Origin: an uncultured Saprospiraceae bacterium | GTDB lineage: Bacteria; Bacteroidota; Bacteroidia; Chitinophagales; Saprospiraceae | Direction of reading: 5' to 3' | DNA length: 12,587 bases | Assembly: GCA_937921525.1 (NCBI GenBank) | Contig: CAKZUM010000622.1 | Location: 1 to 12,587 of the forward strand | Shown here: positions 1 to 5,463 of the stretch, piece by piece | Layout: each line of letters begins with the position of its first letter | Numbering within the stretch: the stretch's first letter is position 1 | Notes under the pieces: model-generated | Told to the model about the DNA's origin: nothing | Databases searched by the model: none | Seen by the model: only the letters and a program-made list of their open reading frames with translations | Translations under genes and position numbers: made by a program

Positions 1-615
1 TTCCAAACCGCTTTTCCAATAGTCTAAAGTAGTAATTTTATTCAAATTATTTCCTACTATTTTGTTCATTGGCACATACGGAAGTTCTGCTCCATTATGC
101 CTCCAACTGGCTTTTATTTCATCAGAGTTATAAGGCAAAACGGTATTAGACCACATGACGGAACTTGGCGCATAGGCAATCACTCCACTAATCAATTCTG
201 GATACATCGTCCCAAGGACCAAGGCTAATTCCGCATTCCTTGATGCGCCCATCACCATTATTTTTGCCCCATCTACTTCTGGCTGATCTCGAAGCCAATC
301 TATCACCTTTTCAAAATATCCAAGATCAATTGCTTCTGGTAATTTGGGTAAACCTGCTCTTCCAGTATAAGGTAAAGAAAGCCCTACGAATCCTTGCTTC
401 GCCAATTCTTGTCCCCAGTAATCTCCCCACGATCCACCACCTATTAATACGACTGTTGCTTTAGCCTCAATATCTTTTTTGACAAAAAAATTAGCTTGAA
501 ATCCGTTTTCGTTTATACTTCTTGGCCTAACGCCATCGAATAATAGATTGTCTAGGACTAAATACCCTACAAACAGGATCGCTAATAGTCCGATCCCAAT
601 AATGTATTTCTTCAT
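1..615 (-). CDS. Alpha/beta hydrolase, BAAT/dienelactone-hydrolase type (C-terminus cut by window edge)
   Basis: My reverse-strand translation from ATG at 615 is open for 205 codons and runs off the left edge. An N-terminal hydrophobic stretch (residues about 4-20, after MKKY) looks like a membrane anchor or uncleaved signal. A hydrolase core follows: a strand with LIGGGSWGDYW (oxyanion-loop region, about 60-70), and the nucleophile elbow MGASRNAELALVLG with the presumed catalytic Ser at about residue 125. GAS-x-x-AEL is the signature of the acyl-CoA thioester hydrolase/BAAT C-terminal family, which hydrolyses acyl esters or thioesters or transfers acyl groups. The usual Gly two residues after the Ser is Asn here. 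The catalytic Asp and His would lie in the missing part. An in-frame ATG at 621 gives two extra residues; 615 is preferred because it starts a normal MKKY-type signal. The substrate cannot be told. Confidence 0.8.
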   Translation of the reverse strand, partial: MKKYIIGIGLLAILFVGYLVLDNLLFDGVRPRSINENGFQANFFVKKDIEAKATVVLIGGGSWGDYWGQELAKQGFVGLSLPYTGRAGLPKLPEAIDLGYFEKVIDWLRDQPEVDGAKIMVMGASRNAELALVLGTMYPELISGVIAYAPSSVMWSNTVLPYNSDEIKASWRHNGAELPYVPMNKIVGNNLNKITTLDYWKSGLE

Positions 616-696
616 ATGCATTAGCTTGATTAAGCCTTTCTGTTCTTAATGAATTAAATAAGATAGATTTTCAAAGGTAGGAAATAGATCGGGAAG

Positions 697-999
697 TTAT
701 TTTTTGTCGGTACTATATTGCTGAAGTAGTAAAAGAGCCTCTTTATTATTGGAAGCCTGCGCTACTGAAAGAGCCGTTTCCTTGCCCCACAGTTCTTTCA
801 GCGCTAAGTCTGCGCCATTATCTAATAAGAGTTTCGCAATCGTCAAATGATTAAAGCGAATACTTTCTACTAATGGTAGGGCTAAAAACTCTGGATGTTG
901 ATAGTTAGGGTCTACACCAATAGCTAGATAATATTCTACTAACTCGACATCTCCTTTTTGAATACCTTGGAACATATCCTTCCAGTTACCTGCTGACAT
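697..999 (-). CDS. Small ankyrin-repeat protein
   Basis: This 100-residue protein consists almost wholly of about three ankyrin repeats. Visible repeat signatures are KGDVELVEYYLAIGVDPN (about 16-33), NHLTIAKLLLDNGADLAL (about 50-67) and KETALSVAQASNNKEALLLL (about 73-92), each with the helix-turn-helix and the G(A/V)D turn. Ankyrin repeats bind other proteins and have no catalytic role. There is no signal peptide or membrane segment, so it is probably cytoplasmic. The start ATG at 999 follows an A-rich stretch with no clear Shine-Dalgarno sequence. It lies on the same strand as the hydrolase at 1-615 (about 80 bp apart) and the bactofilin at 1135-1557, but the gaps do not prove an operon. 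Its partner is unknown. The family call is secure; the cellular role is not. Confidence 0.88.
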   Translation of the reverse strand: MSAGNWKDMFQGIQKGDVELVEYYLAIGVDPNYQHPEFLALPLVESIRFNHLTIAKLLLDNGADLALKELWGKETALSVAQASNNKEALLLLQQYSTDKK

Positions 1000-1031
1000 A
1001 ATCTTTTTTTTAAGTAGGTAATAGTCTTAGT

Positions 1032-1076
1032 TGAGAATGGAGAATGGAGAATTGAGAATGGAAAATTGAAAATGCT
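1032..1076. repeat. A-rich short tandem repeat (GAGAATGG-like units)
   Basis: Degenerate 7-8 bp units (agaatgg, agaattg, agaatgg, aaaattg, aaaatg) follow each other in the gap between the ankyrin gene and the bactofilin gene. The 13-mer gaatggaaaattg at 1056-1068 recurs in inverted orientation at 9773-9785. Similar A-rich intergenic repeats are scattered through many bacterial genomes; no function is evident. Confidence 0.6.
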
Positions 1077-1134
1077 TATAAAACGTTGACAATCAGGACT
1101 CAATTTTCGCTGTACAAAAAAAGTGGAATAACTA

Positions 1135-1557
1135 CTAAGCGACCATTGCCAATTCTTTTTCTGCGCCCTTCACAAAACGATCTCCTACTTGGCAAGTGCC
1201 ATTATACTGTGCGCCTTCTTCTACTTCCAATCCTTTGGCTACTATATTGCCTTCAATTTTTGCGGTGCTTTCTAATCGTAAAATACCATTTACAATCAAA
1301 TCTCCGTTTATTTGTCCACGAATAGTAGCGGCTTGCGTACGAATAGTGCCATCTATCCAGCCTGTTGCCCCCACCAATAATCGTTTCTGACAATAAACAT
1401 CGCCTTTAATTATTCCATCTACTCTTACATCATCTGTACTATTGAATTTTCCTTCAATTGTTGTACCTTTGGCGATCAAACAAGAACTATTATTCTGATC
1501 TTTGGTCGTGTTAGAGACAGATAGATTGGCTTTAGGTTTTGTTACAGATTTAAACAT
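1135..1557 (-). CDS. Bactofilin (polymer-forming cytoskeletal protein)
   Basis: Bactofilins self-assemble without nucleotide into filaments that position cell-wall enzymes or other machinery at the inner face of the membrane. Starting at ATG 1557 gives 140 residues: a polar disordered N-terminus (about 1-25), then a DUF583 right-handed beta-helix core (about 26-125). The core shows the usual 6-strand rhythm with Gly turns, for example GTTIEGKF, DVRVDGIIKGDV, LLVGATGWIDGTI, ATIRGQINGDLIVNG and STAKIEGNIVAKGL. The C-terminal tail is short. The frame stays open upstream to 1722, but that extension has low-complexity aromatic/Cys-rich sequence lying over an inverted repeat and is not bactofilin-like, so MFKSVTKPK is taken as the start. 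The length is typical of the family. It is divergent from tsaD, and the spacer must hold both promoters. Confidence 0.92.
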   Translation of the reverse strand: MFKSVTKPKANLSVSNTTKDQNNSSCLIAKGTTIEGKFNSTDDVRVDGIIKGDVYCQKRLLVGATGWIDGTIRTQAATIRGQINGDLIVNGILRLESTAKIEGNIVAKGLEVEEGAQYNGTCQVGDRFVKGAEKELAMVA

Positions 1558-1909
1558 CGTAATTGGGTTTTGGTTCTTTGATTTTTCAAAGAAGATTACT
1601 ACTTGAATACTTGGACAGAATTCAATGAAATAGCTGAATACATAAATACATAGGCATATCACAGCAGAGCCGTAAATTTCTTTTGAACCATAAAAGAAGT
1701 AAAAGACACAAAAGAAGTTCACAAAAGTCTTTTGTTTCCTTTTGTGTCTTTTGTGGTTCCCTAGGCTATGTGTACTATGTGTGTACTATGTACCTATATG
1801 TTTAGATAAAAATTCTAATTGTGTACTTTAGTAATGGAGCTGAATTAGAATCTGTGGAGCGTAAAAATGGAATTAAAGTCCGTTACGAGCATCTAATAAA
1901 AACGTTACA
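1558..1909. other. Divergent spacer between bactofilin and tsaD (352 bp)
   Basis: No convincing gene lies here. The spacer holds the imperfect inverted repeat at 1685-1759 and a short degenerate tandem repeat at about 1766-1793 (units tatgtgtac / tatgtgtgtac / tatgtac). It must also contain the promoters of two divergent genes, but I could not pick a TTG/TAnnTTTG pair with confidence. The nearest -7-like box on the tsaD side is tactttag at about 1824-1831 (7 of 8 positions). Confidence 0.6.
1685..1759. repeat. Imperfect inverted repeat (REP-like, cttttgtgtctttt family)
   Basis: The left arm at 1685-1714 begins gaacca and ends aaaagacacaaaag. The right arm at 1739-1759 is cttttgtgtctttt followed by gtggttc. 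After removing one 9-nt insertion from the left arm, 20 of 21 positions are complementary. A smaller palindrome (acaaaag-t-cttttgt, 1721-1735) lies between them. The arms could fold into a long hairpin. This looks like an intergenic repetitive palindrome rather than an intrinsic terminator, since it lies upstream of both flanking genes. Confidence 0.65.
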
Positions 1910-2911
1910 GTGAATACATACATTCTAGGCATCGAATCCTCTTGCGATGATACTTCTGCCAGTATCTTACATAATGGTACCGTTTTAAGCAATTGTATTG
2001 CCAATCAAGAGGCCCATAAATTATATGGCGGCGTTGTACCAGAAGTAGCATCCAGAGCACATCAAGCGAACATCGTTCCTGTAGTCGATATGGCTATTAA
2101 AAAAGCAGGTATTAAGAAAGAAGATATTTCTGCCGTTGCCTTTACTAGAGGGCCGGGATTAATGGGTTCTTTGATTGTTGGCGTATCTTTTGCGAAAGCA
2201 TTTGCAATGAGTTTGGGCGTACCTATGGTAGAGGTCAATCACATGAAGGCACATGTATTGGCACATTTTGCGGAAGACCCTAAACCTAGTTTTCCTTTTT
2301 TATGTTTGACTGTATCAGGAGGGCATACGCAGATTGTAGTCGTTAAGGATTATTTGGATATGGAAGTCATCGGGCATACGATTGATGATGCCGCTGGAGA
2401 GGCATTTGATAAAACAGGCAAATTGTTAGGTTTGGATTATCCAGCAGGGCCTCTCGTTGATAAATACGCCAAACAAGGAGAAGTCGTTTATTCTTTTACA
2501 GAACCTAAAGTGGCGGATTTAAACTTTAGTTTTAGTGGTTTAAAAACGTCTATTCTTTATTTTTTAAAAAAAGAATTAAAAGAAGATCCTGATTTTATCA
2601 ACAAAAACTTAGCTAATATTTGTGCTTCTGTACAAGATCGAATCGTGAGTATCTTAATGAATAAACTCACGAAGGCTGCTCAACAAACGGGCATCAAACA
2701 CGTGGCTATTGCGGGAGGGGTATCTGCTAACTCAGGACTGAGAAATGCCTTACAAGAAGCAGGGGTTAAAAATGGCTGGACTACTTATATTCCTAAATTT
2801 GAATTTTGTACCGACAATGCAGCAATGATTGCAGTGACGGGTTATTATAAATTTTTAAACAAAGATTTTATCGGGCAAGAGGTCGCTCCTTTGGCGCGCA
2901 TGAAAATTTGA
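1910..2911 (+). CDS. tsaD: tRNA N6-threonylcarbamoyladenosine synthase subunit TsaD
   Basis: TsaD (Kae1/YgjD family) transfers the threonylcarbamoyl group from threonylcarbamoyl-AMP to A37 of ANN-decoding tRNAs, acting in the cytoplasm with TsaB and TsaE. The 333-residue length is normal. ASKHA-fold marks are clear: N-terminal LGIESSCDDTSAS (residues 6-18), the metal-binding HMKAH with His111 and His115, SGGHTQ (136-141), AGGVSANSGLR near 268-278, and Asp302 in DNAAMIA as the third metal-site residue. GTG at 1910 is the start; no ATG fits nearby upstream, and MNTYILGIESS is the usual beginning for the family. A 33-bp palindrome 10 bp after the stop may end transcription. No residue expected in the family is missing among those I checked. 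Confidence 0.98.
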   Translation: MNTYILGIESSCDDTSASILHNGTVLSNCIANQEAHKLYGGVVPEVASRAHQANIVPVVDMAIKKAGIKKEDISAVAFTRGPGLMGSLIVGVSFAKAFAMSLGVPMVEVNHMKAHVLAHFAEDPKPSFPFLCLTVSGGHTQIVVVKDYLDMEVIGHTIDDAAGEAFDKTGKLLGLDYPAGPLVDKYAKQGEVVYSFTEPKVADLNFSFSGLKTSILYFLKKELKEDPDFINKNLANICASVQDRIVSILMNKLTKAAQQTGIKHVAIAGGVSANSGLRNALQEAGVKNGWTTYIPKFEFCTDNAAMIAVTGYYKFLNKDFIGQEVAPLARMKI

Positions 2912-2920
2912 TTCTTAGGT

Positions 2921-2953
2921 ACGTTCCCTAAACTTTAAAAGTTTAGGAAACGT
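2921..2953. terminator. 33-bp palindrome after tsaD, possible terminator or REP-like repeat
   Basis: Arms acgttccctaaacttt (2921-2936) and the matching right arm (2938-2953) pair around A2937 with one C-A mismatch. No strong T-run follows, so rho-independent termination is only possible. It aligns at 25 of 33 positions with the palindrome at 8772-8804. Three of the differing base pairs are compensatory, which argues for a conserved hairpin family. Confidence 0.6.
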
Positions 2954-2989
2954 TATCCCTATCTATATTATAAAAAAACTACACCAACA

Positions 2990-3538
2990 ATGAAATCAGA
3001 TTATAACAATCTCAAAAAGAAGGTAAACAACTACCACGACATTTTAAAAAGCACCCGAGCTTATAGAGAAATATGGGATGACAGCTTAAAGGACTTCATT
3101 CTCAAACGATTGGAAGCTATCTCCAAAGAAGTGGGCTTAGACACGAAGATAGAAACGAAGTCCGAGATGGAAAACTTAGAAGCTGTCGTATTGTCTTTAG
3201 GCGATGTCAAAAGTGGTATGTATAAAAAAGTAAATGACACTATTAAACGGCATTTGATTAAACACAATGGCTCGTTGATCTATCAGCAGTTGTTCAATGG
3301 CAAGGTGATCGTCTTAATTAATTATCCATATATTGAAAACTATGGTCAACCGCATCCCCCTAAAACGGTGGCTATTTATCGTCCAGAAGAACTAAAGGAA
3401 CCGTTTTTCATTCGTCATATGGAAGAGTTTCTGACAGAGATTTATAATTGGGAAGATTATGATGACGATGATAAAGGAGAAGAACCAAATCAAAGAATCG
3501 GCTTTAAGTTGAATTTTGAGGCGCCTGATGAGGAATAG
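2990..3538 (+). CDS. Hypothetical protein, 182 residues, acidic C-terminus
   Basis: I do not recognise this protein. It starts with ATG at 2990, 78 bp after tsaD, and has no signal peptide or membrane segment, so it is probably cytoplasmic. The N-terminal third is charged and helical (LKKKVNNYHDILKSTRAYRE, then a Lys/Glu-rich segment), with possible coiled-coil character. The middle (about 90-130) is predicted beta-rich: SLIYQQLFNGKVIVLINYPYIE followed by GQPHPPKTVAIYRPEEL. The C-terminus has an acidic run (YNWEDYDDDDKGEE, about 151-164). The codon pattern and lysine/aspartate-rich composition look like its neighbours, so it is a real gene. It may be a lineage-restricted conserved protein. 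The ordered NYPYIENYGQPHPPK segment is the best seed for a homology search. No function is assigned. Confidence 0.85.
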   Translation: MKSDYNNLKKKVNNYHDILKSTRAYREIWDDSLKDFILKRLEAISKEVGLDTKIETKSEMENLEAVVLSLGDVKSGMYKKVNDTIKRHLIKHNGSLIYQQLFNGKVIVLINYPYIENYGQPHPPKTVAIYRPEELKEPFFIRHMEEFLTEIYNWEDYDDDDKGEEPNQRIGFKLNFEAPDEE

Positions 3539-3617
3539 ATAGCAGTCCTAATTCAAATTATTATTAAAGTTCAAGCGCAAGTGTCAAGTTCAAGCCTCCC
3601 TCCGTTTTAGATGTAAC

Positions 3618-3721
3618 TTTGTCCAGCAACTTCCCGTTGCTGGACAAATTTCTAAGCAAACCGCCCTAATTTGTCTAGGAGGTTTAATTGTCGAATTAAA
3701 ACTAGGAAGTTGCTGGACAAA
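3618..3721. repeat. 104-bp element with 17-bp terminal inverted repeats and internal hairpins
   Basis: The outer arms tttgtccagcaacttcc (3618-3634) and ggaagttgctggacaaa (3705-3721) are perfectly complementary. The left arm can alternatively pair with an adjacent inner copy, gttgctggacaaa (3636-3648), as a perfect 13-bp stem with loop ttccc. Internal hairpins are seen at 3658-3685 (aaacc...ggttt, with a small internal loop) and 3683-3700 (tttaatt-gtcg-aattaaa). The layout resembles a MITE or REP-type element, or a structured RNA with two exclusive folds. No target-site duplication is evident. Confidence 0.7.
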
Positions 3722-3746
3722 AAGGCTAACACCACCACATCCAACC

Positions 3747-3797
3747 AATAAAAAGTTTTAAATAAGTCGATTTTACTCAATTTTAAAACTTTTTATT
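3747..3797. repeat. Perfect 16-bp AT-rich inverted repeat upstream of rmuC
   Basis: Left arm aataaaaagttttaaa (3747-3762) and right arm tttaaaactttttatt (3782-3797) match exactly around a 19-nt loop, ending 44 bp before the rmuC start. The run of T in the right arm could make it a terminator for upstream transcription on either strand. A protein-binding site is equally possible. Confidence 0.55.
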
Positions 3798-3841
3798 TAT
3801 ATTTACCTCTATTTATACTTTCTTTTCTAAGAATATTTTAA

Positions 3842-5161
3842 ATGGAGCTTTCCCACTTTCTCATTCTTTTAGTTGTTAGCTGGATCTTACTAGGGTTCAT
3901 ATTATGGCTAGTTTTTAAAAACACCTTTGCTAAAGGATTTTTTTCCAAACAAGAAATTCAAGAAACCCATGTTTCTAAAGATCTATTTCATGCCTTAGAA
4001 GCACAGAAGGACGCTGTGCGGGCAGATGTGCATGAAAAAGAACAAACCATTATTGAGTTAAATAAGATCATCTCTGCCAGAGAACAACAGGTTTTTCATT
4101 TGGAGGAACGATTAGAAGAAGGCCTTATAGAAACCCAAAGACTTCAAGAACGCTCCAAAATAGAATTTGAAAATTTGGCTAATCGAATATTGGCAGAGAA
4201 TAGTCAGAAATTCTCTCATCAAAATAATGTTCAGATACAGCATATTTTAAGTCCATTACGAGAAAAAATACAGGAGTTTGAATCTAGTATCCAACAGAAG
4301 TATATGGATGAGACAAAGGAGCGAATCTCGTTAAAAAAAGAACTGGAACAACTCAAACTCTTAAACTTGCAACTAAGTGAAGATGCGTCTAATCTAGTGG
4401 ATGCTTTAAAGGGCGATTCTAAAACACAAGGAGATTGGGGAGAATTACAATTGAGCACTCTCTTAGAAAAATCAGGTCTAACGGATGGAATTCATTTTAG
4501 TAGTCAAGCCTCTTATAGAGATGAAAATGGGCAGCTGAAGCGACCTGATTTTATTATTAATCTTCCTGATGGCAAGCACTTAATTATTGACTCCAAAGTG
4601 TCTTTAAAAGCCTATGAACAATATTTCAACGCTAGTGATAAGCGACAAAAACAAACCTTTTTGAACTTACATATTGAAAGTATTAAAAATCATATTCGAG
4701 ACTTAGCTTCTAAAAATTATACACAACTCTACCAAATCAATACCCCCGACTATCTATTGATGTTTATTCCCATTGAACCTGCCTTTTCTGTTGCCTTACA
4801 AAAATCGTCTAGCCTGTATACAGATGCATTGGAAAGAAATGTCGTTTTGGTTACTACCTCTACCCTACTTGCTACCATGCGTACCGTTTCCTTTATTTGG
4901 AAACAAGAAAAACAAAAAAGAAACGTTTTGGAGATTGCGCGTCAAAGTGGTCTTTTATACGATAAATTCTGTGGTTTTATTGAGGATATGCGCTCAATTG
5001 GACTTAAATTGGATGATGCACAGGGGGCTTACTCTGCAGCTATGAATAAATTGAATGATTCTCGTAAATACGGAGATACTCTAATTGGTAGAGCACAGCG
5101 TATCAAAGAGTTGGGGGCAAAAACCAATAAGTCTCTACCGAATGAATTATTGGAGGAGTAA
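3842..5161 (+). CDS. rmuC: RmuC-family DNA recombination protein
   Basis: RmuC limits recombination at inverted repeats and carries a restriction-endonuclease-like fold; its precise substrate is not firmly established. The 439-residue protein begins with one membrane segment (about 5-26, FLILLVVSWILLGFILWLVF). A long coiled coil follows (about 45-185, rich in Glu/Gln/Lys/Leu). The conserved RmuC domain comes next (about 190-400): GDWGE at 197-201, RPDFIINLPDGKHLIIDSKVS with Asp236 and the D-S-K triad at 250-252 (PD-(D/E)xK-like active site), and IPIEPAFSVAL further on. Domain order and length are standard. The N-terminus predicts an inner-membrane anchor with the nuclease domain in the cytoplasm. 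The start ATG 3842 places the membrane helix correctly. It stands alone, with about 300 bp of spacer on each side. Confidence 0.95.
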   Translation: MELSHFLILLVVSWILLGFILWLVFKNTFAKGFFSKQEIQETHVSKDLFHALEAQKDAVRADVHEKEQTIIELNKIISAREQQVFHLEERLEEGLIETQRLQERSKIEFENLANRILAENSQKFSHQNNVQIQHILSPLREKIQEFESSIQQKYMDETKERISLKKELEQLKLLNLQLSEDASNLVDALKGDSKTQGDWGELQLSTLLEKSGLTDGIHFSSQASYRDENGQLKRPDFIINLPDGKHLIIDSKVSLKAYEQYFNASDKRQKQTFLNLHIESIKNHIRDLASKNYTQLYQINTPDYLLMFIPIEPAFSVALQKSSSLYTDALERNVVLVTTSTLLATMRTVSFIWKQEKQKRNVLEIARQSGLLYDKFCGFIEDMRSIGLKLDDAQGAYSAAMNKLNDSRKYGDTLIGRAQRIKELGAKTNKSLPNELLEE

Positions 5162-5463
5162 TTGCTAACCCAGCTAATCTCTAACCTTTCTTGCTATCCT
5201 CTGTCTGTTTTTAACATTTCTATAAATAAGTACATAGTCCACTAATGGTTGAAAATACTTAAATTTACAGGCTGGAAACTGTTTGGTTCACAATTTGTCA
5301 TAGGAGTAGTAAAAGCTACAGAACGACAAAATACTGACAAAATAGGTAAACATTTTACACCTATCTACTCACATTCTCCTCCCCTAATTAAGACCTTACT
5401 ATTTTTGTACCTTGTAGCAATAAAAGCGTGGTGCGAAATTCTCTTATCAATTTATCATTTTTC
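5162..5463. other. Spacer between rmuC and the first CotH-like gene (302 bp)
   Basis: I see no gene here. A short frame across 5249-5467 has no domain-like sequence, overlaps the signal peptide of the next gene in another frame and is judged chance. The only candidate signal is the promoter-like box at 5400-5407. Confidence 0.55.
5400..5407 (+). promoter_or_regulatory. Possible Bacteroidota -7 box (TAnnTTTG) for the first CotH-like gene
   Basis: The sequence tatttttg matches the Bacteroidota primary-sigma -7 consensus TAnnTTTG at all 8 positions and lies 56 bp before the start codon at 5464. No TTG is seen at the expected -33 distance, so the call is weak. Confidence 0.3.

Larger units (their letters stand above)
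3539..3841. other. Repeat-rich spacer between the hypothetical gene and rmuC (303 bp)
   Basis: No protein-coding gene is seen. In order, the spacer holds a direct repeat of aagttcaagc (3567-3576 and 3586-3595), the nested inverted-repeat element at 3618-3721, and the perfect 16-bp inverted repeat at 3747-3797. The promoter of rmuC probably lies in the very AT-rich stretch just before 3842. A box tatattta (about 3797-3804) resembles the Bacteroidota -7 element at 7 of 8 positions, but no matching upstream TTG is obvious. Confidence 0.65.

Noticed and set aside
240..464. 74-codon plus-strand frame
   Set aside because: It lies antisense to the alpha/beta hydrolase, whose reverse-strand frame carries clear motifs.
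1558..1722. Upstream extension of the bactofilin frame (55 extra residues from ATG 1722)
   Set aside because: The extension is aromatic/Cys-rich low-complexity sequence, overlaps an inverted repeat and has no bactofilin character; ATG 1557 gives a normal family length.
3567..3595. Possible CRISPR or satellite from repeated aagttcaagc
   Set aside because: There are only two 10-bp copies with a 9-bp spacer; no array structure and no cas genes.
5428..5463. GTG-initiated 12-residue N-terminal extension of the first CotH-like protein
   Set aside because: It would place polar residues ahead of an otherwise ideal signal peptide starting at ATG 5464.
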